Below are positions 32,658-39,846 of a stretch of 64,000 bases of DNA, piece after piece (the first letter of the stretch is position 1; each line of letters begins with the position of its first letter). The DNA is from Amycolatopsis echigonensis (GTDB taxonomy: Bacteria; Actinomycetota; Actinomycetes; Mycobacteriales; Pseudonocardiaceae): assembly GCF_014174495.1 (NCBI RefSeq), contig NZ_JACJHR010000037.1:1-64000 (forward strand). Direction: 5' to 3'. The translations under genes were made by a program, and so were the position numbers. The notes under the pieces are model-generated. The model did not search any database. It had not been told where the DNA came from and was given only the letters and a program-made list of their open reading frames with translations.

Positions 32658-33823
32658 CAGTAGCTCCTCGGCAGTCCGAGCACGTGCGAGCCGAGATAGT
32701 TGAGCACCATCTCCTGGCTCAGCGGTGCGATCTTGAGCAGGCGGGCTTCGCGGAAGTACCGGGCGACGTGGTACTCCTCGGAGTAACCCATCCCACCGTG
32801 GGTCTGCAGCGCGCGGTCCGCGGCCTGGAAACCCGCGTCGGCGCAGAGATACTTGGCGGTGTTCGCCTCGCGGCCGCAGGGTTTTCCGTTGTCGTAGAGC
32901 CAGGTCGCCTTGCGCAGGGCGAGTTCCGCCGCGTCGAGCCGCGCCAGCGAGTCCGCGAGCGGGAACTGCAGCCCCTGGTTCATCCCGATCGGACGGCCGA
33001 ACACCTCGCGCTCGTTGCCGTAGCGCACCGCGGCGCGCAACGCCGCCCGGCCGAGGCCGAGCGCTTCCGCGGCGACCAGCATCCGTTCCGGGTTGAGCCC
33101 GTCGAGGATGTACTTGAACCCTTTGCCTTCTTCGCCGACGCGGTCCTCGACCGGGATCCGCAGGTCGTCGATGAACAGCTCGTTGGAGGTGACGGCGTTG
33201 CGGCCCATCTTCTTGATCGGGCGGATGTCCACTTTGGACCGGTCGAGGTCAGTCAGGAACAGGGTGAGCCCGTCGGTCTTCTTCTCCGCGTCCTCGAACT
33301 TCGTGGTCCGGGTCAGCAGCAGGATCTTCTCCGACTCGACGGCCTTGGAGATCCACACCTTGCGCCCGTTGACCACGTACTCGTCGCCCTCGCGCCGCGC
33401 GAACGTGGTGATCTTCGTGGTGTCCAGGCCCGCGCCGGGCTCGGTGACGCCGAAGCACACGTGCAAGTCGCCGTTCACGATCCGCGGCAGCGTGCGCCGC
33501 TTCAGCTCCTCCGAGCCGTGCACAATCACCGGGTGCATGCCGAAGATCGACAGGTGCATGGAACTGGCCGCGTTCATCCCGCCGCCGGATGCGGAAACCT
33601 CTTCGAGCAGCAGCGCCGCCTCGGTGATGCCGAACCCGTGGCCGCCGTACTCCTCCGGCGTGGTGATGCCGAGCCAGCCGCCTTTGGCGAACGCGTCGTA
33701 GAACTCGGCGGGGAACTCGTGGGCCGCGTCCTTCTCGAGCCAGTACTGGTCGTCGAATTTCCCGGCCAGCTCCGCCACCGCCTTGCGGATGGTGGCCTGG
33801 TCCTCGGTCAGCTCAAAGTCCAC
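32657..33823 (-). CDS. Acyl-CoA dehydrogenase, first gene of the 15-gene operon
   Basis: The 388-residue ACAD has CFGVTEPGAGLDTTKITTF for FAD, RKVWISKAVESEKILLLTRT, REVFGRPIGMNQGLQFPLADS and HGGMGYSEEYHVARYFREARL. The catalytic-Glu region is LSQEMVLNYLGSHVLG. A cyclohexanecarboxyl-CoA or other alpha-beta dehydrogenation is plausible as the entry to the BadK-BadH-BadI-like steps downstream. The start at ATG 33823 lies 42 bp from a FadR-like operator, and a GGGCTAA element 16 bp from the operator start is shared with the promoter at 38990. It leads the operon running to 20443. Confidence 0.9.
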   Translation of the reverse strand: MDFELTEDQATIRKAVAELAGKFDDQYWLEKDAAHEFPAEFYDAFAKGGWLGITTPEEYGGHGFGITEAALLLEEVSASGGGMNAASSMHLSIFGMHPVIVHGSEELKRRTLPRIVNGDLHVCFGVTEPGAGLDTTKITTFARREGDEYVVNGRKVWISKAVESEKILLLTRTTKFEDAEKKTDGLTLFLTDLDRSKVDIRPIKKMGRNAVTSNELFIDDLRIPVEDRVGEEGKGFKYILDGLNPERMLVAAEALGLGRAALRAAVRYGNEREVFGRPIGMNQGLQFPLADSLARLDAAELALRKATWLYDNGKPCGREANTAKYLCADAGFQAADRALQTHGGMGYSEEYHVARYFREARLLKIAPLSQEMVLNYLGSHVLGLPRSY

Positions 33824-33864
33824 AGCGGTTCTCCCAAGCGCTTGATTTGGGCTAACTATATCAA

Positions 33865-33875
33865 AGGACTGACCA
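33865..33875 (-). promoter_or_regulatory. FadR-like operator candidate for the long minus operon
   Basis: On the minus strand this reads TGGTCAGTCCT, a variant of TGGTCnGACCA. GGGCTAA starts exactly 16 bp before it (33849-33855), as it does at 38988-38994 relative to the operator at 39004. The matching geometry in two promoters of dehydrogenase operons makes a shared regulator likely. Confidence 0.65.
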
Positions 33876-33922
33876 AAACTGTAGACGTCCGCCGACGGGC
33901 GGCGGAACGAAAACCGGGCCGG

Positions 33923-34972
33923 TCAGGCCGCGGGCAGCAGGGGCAGCTCGCGCGCCAGCCGTTCGTTCCACTCCGCCGGGGCGCCGAACAAACTGCCATT
34001 GAGCTTGGCGCGCTTGTAGAACAACTGCAGGTCGTGTTCCCACGTGTAGCCGATCGCGCCGTGCATGGTCAGCGCGCTGTCCGCGGCACGCACCGCTTCG
34101 GCGCACACCTGAGCCTTCGCCGCCGCCGCGTGCAGGACGTAGTCCTCGTGCTCCTGCTCGACCGCCGCGGCCGCGTAGTAGACCAGCGATCGGGCCGACT
34201 CGACGGTGACCAGCATCGTCGCCGCGGCGTGCTTGACCGCCTGGAACGAGCCGATCGGAACGCCGAACTGCTCCCGCTGCTTGCTGTACTCCACCGCGAG
34301 CTCGAGCATCCGCTCCGCGGCACCCAAACTGTCCGCGGCGACGAGAACCGCCGCCCGCAACGCGATTCGCGACAGCTCGCCGGCAGGCGACGGCAACTCC
34401 GTCCCGCGTGCGCCGTCGAGCACCACATCCGCCACCGAACGGCTGCGGTCAAGCAACGCGCGCCGGGTGAGCGAAACCTCCTCAGCGTCCACCAGGTACA
34501 GCCGTCCGGCGGCGGGCACCACGAACCGGCGAGCCCGGTCCGCCGCGAGCACCAGGGGCACAGTGCCGCGGAGTGTTCCGCCCTCGGCGACCACCGTCGT
34601 CGCCGCGTCGAGCGGCTTACCCGCGCTGACCGCGAGCGCCGCGAATTCCCCTTCGGCCAAGCAGGCTTCCGCCGCCCCAGCCGGCAACACCGGTGCGGTC
34701 AGCACCGAAGCCAGCCACGCCGAAGAAGGCGCTGCCGCCCTGCCCAGTTGTTCCGCCGCCAAGGCTAGGTCCAGCAAGCCGCCGCCCTGGCCGCCCAGGG
34801 ATTCCGGCGATCCGACGGAAAACCAGCCCTCCTCGACGAACCGCTGTTCGAACGGGGCGCTGTCGCCGCTGTCGAGCCAGCCGCGGACGTCTTCGACGGC
34901 GGCGAAGCGTTCCAGCCAGCCGCGGAAGGCGTCCCGGAACAGCTCCTGATCTTCGGTCAATGTCCACCGCAT
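33923..34972 (-). CDS. Short acyl-CoA dehydrogenase subunit without the usual catalytic glutamate
   Basis: At 349 residues it is shorter than a typical ACAD. It keeps KQREQFGVPIGSFQAVKHAAATML and MHGAIGYTWEHDLQLFYKRAK, but lacks a GGTNE-like segment at the C-terminus and has a degenerate FAD region (TVPLVLAADRARRFVVP). In actinobacterial steroid pathways such chains pair with a second ACAD to form alpha2beta2 enzymes. The dehydrogenase at 37792 (also missing its glutamate) is a candidate partner, by inference. ATG 34972 is divergent from the FadR regulator and shares its operator region. Confidence 0.82.
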   Translation of the reverse strand: MRWTLTEDQELFRDAFRGWLERFAAVEDVRGWLDSGDSAPFEQRFVEEGWFSVGSPESLGGQGGGLLDLALAAEQLGRAAAPSSAWLASVLTAPVLPAGAAEACLAEGEFAALAVSAGKPLDAATTVVAEGGTLRGTVPLVLAADRARRFVVPAAGRLYLVDAEEVSLTRRALLDRSRSVADVVLDGARGTELPSPAGELSRIALRAAVLVAADSLGAAERMLELAVEYSKQREQFGVPIGSFQAVKHAAATMLVTVESARSLVYYAAAAVEQEHEDYVLHAAAAKAQVCAEAVRAADSALTMHGAIGYTWEHDLQLFYKRAKLNGSLFGAPAEWNERLARELPLLPAA

Positions 34973-35045
34973 TGCTCGTGCCTTTCGCCGTCGACGTCAC
35001 GATTGCTGGTTCAATACGACCCGACCCAGGGAAAAATGGTAGCTT

Positions 35046-35056
35046 AGGTCAGACCT
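35046..35056 (+). promoter_or_regulatory. FadR-like operator between the regulator gene and the divergent dehydrogenase
   Basis: AGGTCAGACCT is a perfect 5-bp inverted repeat about a central base, the best example of the GGTCnGACC family in the window. It lies 27 bp before the GntR/FadR start codon and between two divergent genes, which is where an autoregulatory site is expected. Confidence 0.72.
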
Positions 35057-35082
35057 TTAGGCCAAAAAGTGGGGAGACTGAC

Positions 35083-35862
35083 ATGGCGGGCACCCGACCA
35101 CCGGCAAGCAGCACCGGCCGCTCGGCGGTGCGCCTGGCGCCCATGGAGGTGCCCAAGGCTTCCGATGTGCTGGCCGACGACCTGCGGGAACGCATCCTCG
35201 AAGGCGAGTTCGAGGAAGGCACCGCGCTGCCGACCGAGCGCGACCTCGTCACCCAGACCCGGATGAGCCGCACCACCGTGCGCGAGGCGCTGCGCATCCT
35301 CGAGGTCCAGGGCCTGGTCCGGATCAAGGCCGGCCGCGGCGGCGGCGCCTTCGTCCAGCGGCCGGGCAAGGAGTCCGTGGCCAGTTCGGTGAACCTGCTC
35401 ATCCGCGGCCAGCGGGTCCGGCTCGCCGCACTGCTGGAGACCCGCGAGGCGATCGAGCCCTTCTGCGCGAAGCTGGCGGCGCAGCACCGCACCGACGCCG
35501 ACCTCGCCCGGCTCGACGCGGCCAACAAGGCGATCGCGGACGAAAACGGCAGCTTGGCCGATTTCCTCCAGGCCAACGTCGACTGGCACGTCGCCGTCGC
35601 CACCGCCAGCCACAACGAACTGCTGATGGGGCTGATGTCCGCGCTGTCCACGGCGATCTACACGGCCACCGAGAACGAGACGTTCGTCGACGACGAGGTC
35701 CGCCGCACCACGGTGCGCGCGCACAAGTCGATCACCACGGCCATCCGGGCCAAGGACCCGGACGCCGCGGTCCGCCGGATGAACCGGCACGTGCACTCCT
35801 ACGCCCAGGCGGTGCTCGAGGTGGACGAACGCACGGAGATCCCGGTCCCCGGCGAGAACTGA
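35083..35862 (+). CDS. FadR-subfamily GntR transcriptional regulator
   Basis: The 259-residue protein has a winged helix at about 28-90 (DDLRERILEGEFEEGTALPTERDL, RTTVREALRILEVQGLVRI, GRGGGAFVQ) and an all-helical FCD ligand domain from about 100 on. Asp/His metal-site residues include DWHVAVATASHN and HKSITTAIRAKD. FadR-type regulators usually bind TGGTNNNACCA-like sites and release them on binding acyl-CoA or small carboxylates. ATG 35083 follows GGGGAG. Matching sites occur at its own promoter and at 4551, 8324, 33865 and 39004, so it probably controls the core dehydrogenase and ligase operons. Confidence 0.9.
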   Translation: MAGTRPPASSTGRSAVRLAPMEVPKASDVLADDLRERILEGEFEEGTALPTERDLVTQTRMSRTTVREALRILEVQGLVRIKAGRGGGAFVQRPGKESVASSVNLLIRGQRVRLAALLETREAIEPFCAKLAAQHRTDADLARLDAANKAIADENGSLADFLQANVDWHVAVATASHNELLMGLMSALSTAIYTATENETFVDDEVRRTTVRAHKSITTAIRAKDPDAAVRRMNRHVHSYAQAVLEVDERTEIPVPGEN

Positions 35863-35864
35863 GC

Positions 35865-37787
35865 TCACGGCCGCACGAGCGCGCGGATCTCCCCGACCGC
35901 CTCGGGGTTTTCCGCGCCGGACAGGTCGCCGGGGTCGGTGCCCAGCACGGCGGCCCGGACCGCGCGGCGCAGGATCTTCGCCGAGCGAGTCTTGGGCAGC
36001 TGCGCCACGCGGTACACCGCCGACGGAGCGAACGGCTTGCCGAGTTCCTCGGCGACCATTTCGCGCAGCTTCGCCGACACGTCCTCCCCCGCCCCCGGGC
36101 GGGGGACCCAGAACGCCCAGACCGCTTCGCCCTTCTTGGCGTCGGGCACCCCGACCGCGGCGGCTTCGGCGACCGCGGGATGCGCGGCGAGCACCGCTTC
36201 GACCTCGGCAGGGGCGAGCCGTTTGCCCGCCACGTTCATCACGTCGTCGGAGCGGCCGCGCAGGAACCACTGCCCGTCAGCGTCGACCAGCGCGTAATCG
36301 CCGTGCCGCCACATCCCGGGGAACGTCGACCAGTACGCCTCCAGGTAGCGCTCGTCGTCCTTCCACACCCCGCGGGTCATCGCGGGCCACGGCTGGCGGC
36401 AGACGAGTTCGCCGATCTCGCCGCGGCTCGGTTTCCCGGCGTCGTCGACCACGTCCACGTCCATGCCCAGCGAAGGGCCGCCGAGCGAGCAGCTGCGGAT
36501 TTCCTCCACCGGGTACGGCGCGAGGAACGAGCCGCCCACCTCCGTGCCGCCGGAGAAGTTGATGATCGGCACCCGGCCGCCGAACACGTCGCGGGCCAGC
36601 CATTCGTAGGAGTCCGGGTCCCAGGGTTCGCCGGTCGAGCCGAGCACATGCACCGCGGACAGATCGAACCCGCTCAGATCGGCCTTCTCGCTCGTGCGCA
36701 GGGTGCGGATGAGCGTCGGCGACACGCCGAGCATGGTCACCCGGTGCCGCTGCGCCAGGTCCCACAACCGGTTCAAGTCCGGCACGTCCGGCGAGCCCTC
36801 GTAGAGCAGCAGGGTCGCGCCGTTGGCGTGCGTGCCGACGATCGACAGCGGGCCCATGATCCAGCCCATGTCGGTGACCCAGCAGAACACGCCGCTCTCG
36901 CTGACGTCGAAGGAATAGGCCACCTCGCTGGCGGTCTTCACCAGGAACCCGGCGTGCGTGTGGACCGCGCCCTTGGGCTTGCCGGTGGTGCCGGACGTGT
37001 AGGCCAGCAGCAGCGGATCGGCGGCGGACATCGCCTCGACCGGCCCCGGGTCGCCAGCGGGGAGCTGCGACCACAACACGTCCTTCGGGGTGCTGGGTTT
37101 CGGCTCCGCGGTCAGGTTTCCGACGAGCAGCACGTGCTCCACGGTCGGACACGACGCCAAAGCCTCGTCCAGCAACGGCTTCATCGCGACTTCCCGGCGC
37201 CGGCGCACGGTTCCGTCGGCGACAACGACCGCTTTGGCGTCGGCGTCCTGCAACCGCGACGCGATCGCCGTGGGCGCGAATCCGGAGAACAAGGGAACAA
37301 GCACCGCTCCGAGACGCGCCACGGCGTAGACGGCCACCACCGCTTCCGGGATCATCGGCAGGAACAGTCCCACCGCGTCGCCGCGGCCGATGCCCAGCGC
37401 GCGCAGTCCGGCGGCCACCCGCTCCACTTCGGACGCCAACTCGCCGTAGGTCAGCTTTCGGACCGTGCCGTCCTCCGCCTCGTGCACAACGGCGTCGCGC
37501 TCGGGCGACTTCTCCGCCCAGCGGGTCAGGCAGGCGTCGGCGATGTTCAGCTCGCCGCCGACGAACCAGTCCGGCCACTCCGCACCGCGCGACAGGTCCA
37601 CCACCTGCGAGTACGGCTTGCGGAAGGGCAGGCCGAGGTCGCGCACGACGGCGTCCCAGTACCAGCCGATGTCCTCGACCGACCGCGCGCGCAGTTCGGC
37701 CAGGGAGTCCGCGCCGTGCGTGCGGGCGAGCCGCGTGACGTTGGCGTTCTCGACGTAGTCGTCGGTGGGAACCCAGGTGTAGACCAC
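35865..37787 (-). CDS. Acetyl/acetoacetyl-CoA synthetase-like acyl-CoA ligase
   Basis: The 640-residue ligase is longer than the FadD types here and has the N-terminal extension of the Acs/AcsA group (WPDWFVGGELNIADACLTRW). P-loop LAYTSGTTGKPKGAVHTHAG, then GSTGEPWDP, INFSGGTEVGGSF, the GDYALVDADGQWFLRGRSDDVMNVAGKRLAPAEVE hinge and TRSAKILRR with the acetylatable lysine are present. It probably activates a short or medium acid, perhaps a pathway end product. GTG 37787 has GAGGAG 8 nt upstream. It follows the dehydrogenase at 37792 by 4 bp, and its end is 2 bp from the convergent FadR gene. Confidence 0.88.
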   Translation of the reverse strand: MVYTWVPTDDYVENANVTRLARTHGADSLAELRARSVEDIGWYWDAVVRDLGLPFRKPYSQVVDLSRGAEWPDWFVGGELNIADACLTRWAEKSPERDAVVHEAEDGTVRKLTYGELASEVERVAAGLRALGIGRGDAVGLFLPMIPEAVVAVYAVARLGAVLVPLFSGFAPTAIASRLQDADAKAVVVADGTVRRRREVAMKPLLDEALASCPTVEHVLLVGNLTAEPKPSTPKDVLWSQLPAGDPGPVEAMSAADPLLLAYTSGTTGKPKGAVHTHAGFLVKTASEVAYSFDVSESGVFCWVTDMGWIMGPLSIVGTHANGATLLLYEGSPDVPDLNRLWDLAQRHRVTMLGVSPTLIRTLRTSEKADLSGFDLSAVHVLGSTGEPWDPDSYEWLARDVFGGRVPIINFSGGTEVGGSFLAPYPVEEIRSCSLGGPSLGMDVDVVDDAGKPSRGEIGELVCRQPWPAMTRGVWKDDERYLEAYWSTFPGMWRHGDYALVDADGQWFLRGRSDDVMNVAGKRLAPAEVEAVLAAHPAVAEAAAVGVPDAKKGEAVWAFWVPRPGAGEDVSAKLREMVAEELGKPFAPSAVYRVAQLPKTRSAKILRRAVRAAVLGTDPGDLSGAENPEAVGEIRALVRP

Positions 37788-37791
37788 GGTG

Positions 37792-38964
37792 TCAGCTCCT
37801 CGGCATGCCGAGCATCCGCTCGGCCAGGATGTTGCGCTGGATGAAGGTGGAACCGCCCGCGATGGCGGTGCCGCGGGCCTGGTAGGCCAGCCGGAGCCAC
37901 CGCGAGCCGGCTTGCTCGTCGTCGAGCCCGAACTGGTCGCCGAGCGGATCCAGCGAAAGCCGGAAGTCCGCGAGATCCTCCACCAGCGGGCAGAAGTACA
38001 GCTTGCCGATCGAGGTGACCGGCCCGGGCGGACCGCCCTCCGCGGCGAGCGTGACCACCCGCTGGCCGATCAGCCGGTGCGTCAGCGCGCGGCCGTAGAG
38101 GTCGGCGATCTTCTGCCGGACCACCGGGTCCGCGCCGAGCGGCTCGCCGTTTTCGCCGGTGCGGGCGGCGATGTCGGCGACGATGTCCTCCACCGCGCGG
38201 CGCGTGTTGACCCGGCCGGTCGCGATGGCGACCCGCTCGTAGCCCAGCGTCCCCATCGCGACCCGCCAGCCGCCGTCGACTTCCCCGACGACGAGCTCAT
38301 CAGGGATGAACACGCCGTCGAGGAAAACCTCGTTGAATTCGGCCTCGCCGAGCATGTGCGCCAGCGGCCGCACGGTGACCCCCGGGCTGTCCATCGGCAG
38401 CAGGAAGTACGTGATGCCCTTGTGCCGCGGGCCGCCGCCGGTGCGGGCGAGCAGGATCGCGTGCGCGGCGAGCTGCGCGCGGCTGGTCCAGATCTTCTGC
38501 CCGTCGATCCGCCAGCCGCCCTCGGTCCTGGTCGCCTTGGTGCGCAGCGAGGCCAGGTCGGAACCGGCCTCGGGCTCGGAGAACAGCTGGCACCAGATCT
38601 CTTCGCCGGTCAGGATCGGGCGCAGGAACCGTTCTTTCTGCGCGTCGGTGCCGAAGCCGGCGATCGTGGGCCCGGCGAAGTCCTCGCCGATGATGTTGAG
38701 CCGCTCCGGCGCGCCCGCGCGGTCGGTTTCGTCGGTGAACACCGCGCGCAGTTTCTCGTCGACGCCACGGCCGCCGTATTCGGCAGGCCAGGACAGCCCG
38801 GCGTAACCGGCGTCGAACAGCATCTGCTGCCACTGCCGCCAGAACGGCAGCTTTCCTTCCAGGTCCGGCGGTTCGGGCCAGGGCAGTTTCGGCAGCGCGC
38901 TGCCGAGCCAGTCCCTGATCTCCGCCCGGAACCGGGCCTCTTCGGGCGAGTCCGCGAGCTCCAT
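37792..38964 (-). CDS. Acyl-CoA dehydrogenase (FadE-like), atypical C-terminus
   Basis: The 390-residue protein has LSWPAEYGGRG, CQLFSEPEAGSDLASLRTKA, DGQKIWTSRAQLAAHAILLAR and IDGQ-type FAD contacts. The C-terminal RGTAIAGGSTFIQRNILAERMLG carries Phe where most ACADs have the glutamate of GGTNEIQRN. As in actinobacterial heteromeric FadE enzymes, the base may be elsewhere or supplied by the pairing subunit. ATG 38964 lies 24 bp from the GGGCTAA promoter element. It heads a two-gene operon with the ligase and is divergent from the MaoC pair across a FadR-like operator. Confidence 0.88.
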   Translation of the reverse strand: MELADSPEEARFRAEIRDWLGSALPKLPWPEPPDLEGKLPFWRQWQQMLFDAGYAGLSWPAEYGGRGVDEKLRAVFTDETDRAGAPERLNIIGEDFAGPTIAGFGTDAQKERFLRPILTGEEIWCQLFSEPEAGSDLASLRTKATRTEGGWRIDGQKIWTSRAQLAAHAILLARTGGGPRHKGITYFLLPMDSPGVTVRPLAHMLGEAEFNEVFLDGVFIPDELVVGEVDGGWRVAMGTLGYERVAIATGRVNTRRAVEDIVADIAARTGENGEPLGADPVVRQKIADLYGRALTHRLIGQRVVTLAAEGGPPGPVTSIGKLYFCPLVEDLADFRLSLDPLGDQFGLDDEQAGSRWLRLAYQARGTAIAGGSTFIQRNILAERMLGMPRS

Positions 38965-39003
38965 CGGTCAACCCTTCGCGTCGTTTCGGGCTAATGATAC
39001 TAT

Positions 39004-39014
39004 AGGTCAGACCA
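39004..39014 (+). promoter_or_regulatory. FadR-like operator in the divergent ACAD/MaoC promoter
   Basis: AGGTCAGACCA differs from the site at the regulator gene (35046) only in the last base. It lies 15 bp before the MaoC start at 39029 and 40 bp before the divergent ACAD, so one site could control both directions. GGGCTAA at 38988 repeats the arrangement at 33849. Confidence 0.7.
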
Positions 39015-39028
39015 AACAGGGAGGTGTC

Positions 39029-39445
39029 ATGAACGTCCTCGACGAGGTCTCGTTCGACGTAGAGCGCGGTAAGATCCGGGAGTTCGCCCTGGCCACCCAC
39101 GCCGCCGATCCGGTGCACGTCGACCGCGGCGCCGCCCGTGACGCGGGTTTTCCCGACGTGCCCGCCACGGCCACGCATGTAGTGGTGGCTGGGCATTTCC
39201 GCGATCAGCGGGCGTTCGTGGCCAAGCTGGGGCTGGCATTCGAGCGAGTCGTCGTAGGTTCGGTGAATTGGACTTACTTTCGGCCGTTGTGCGCTGGCGA
39301 CTCGGTGCACGGCGTACGCCGCGTCGCCGACGACACGGAGAAACGCGGCATGCGCTTCGTGACCCTGGAAACCGACTACCTCGACGCGTCGGGCGAATGC
39401 GCGGTCCGCGTGCGGGAAGTCCTGATCGAGCGGAGTGCCCAGTGA
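39029..39445 (+). CDS. MaoC-like hotdog protein (FAS1-type dehydratase domain half)
   Basis: This 138-residue single-hotdog protein has KIREFALATHAADPVHVD at the N-terminus and NWTYFRPLCAGDSVHG in the central helix region, as in the N-terminal domain of FAS1-like dehydratases. Actinobacterial enoyl-CoA hydratases of the ChsH1-ChsH2 type are built from two such small chains, one catalytic. ATG 39029 follows GGGAGG. The next gene starts inside its stop (GTGA), so the two probably form a heteromer. Confidence 0.82.
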   Translation: MNVLDEVSFDVERGKIREFALATHAADPVHVDRGAARDAGFPDVPATATHVVVAGHFRDQRAFVAKLGLAFERVVVGSVNWTYFRPLCAGDSVHGVRRVADDTEKRGMRFVTLETDYLDASGECAVRVREVLIERSAQ

Positions 39446-39840
39446 GGAAGCCCGTCGCCGTAGCCGTCGGCGAGTCCTTGCCCACCGGGGAAACCGGGCC
39501 GGTCACCCAGACCGACATCGTGCGGTTCGCCGGCGCGGGCGGCGATTTCAACCCGCTGCACCACGATCCGGAGTTTTCCGCTGCCGCGGGGTTCCCCGGA
39601 GTGCTGGCGATGGGCCAGTTCCAGGCCGGGCTTCTCGCCGCGTGGCTGACCGACTGGTGCGGCATCGAGCACCTCCGCGAGTACGAGGTCCGGTTCGTCG
39701 CTCCGGTCTTCCTCGGGAACCGGCTGCGGTTCTCCGGCGAAGTCACCGCGATCGAGTCCGGGGTCGCCGAACTCGTGCTGCGGGTGACGCGCGGCGACGA
39801 GGAGATCGTCCGCGCCGCCGCGCGGGTCGCCGTTGCCTGA
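39442..39840 (+). CDS. MaoC-like enoyl-CoA hydratase subunit (hydratase 2 motif)
   Basis: The 132-residue hotdog protein has the hydratase-2 motif DFNPLHHDPEFSAAAGFPG, with catalytic Asp and His, at about residues 31-49. This chain is therefore the likely catalytic half of a two-chain MaoC enzyme with the preceding protein. GTG 39442 overlaps the upstream stop in GTGA. It ends 6 bp from a convergent ligase gene. It offers an alternative to crotonase hydratases for bulky enoyl-CoAs. Confidence 0.85.
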   Translation: MRKPVAVAVGESLPTGETGPVTQTDIVRFAGAGGDFNPLHHDPEFSAAAGFPGVLAMGQFQAGLLAAWLTDWCGIEHLREYEVRFVAPVFLGNRLRFSGEVTAIESGVAELVLRVTRGDEEIVRAAARVAVA

Positions 39841-39846
39841 AGACGG

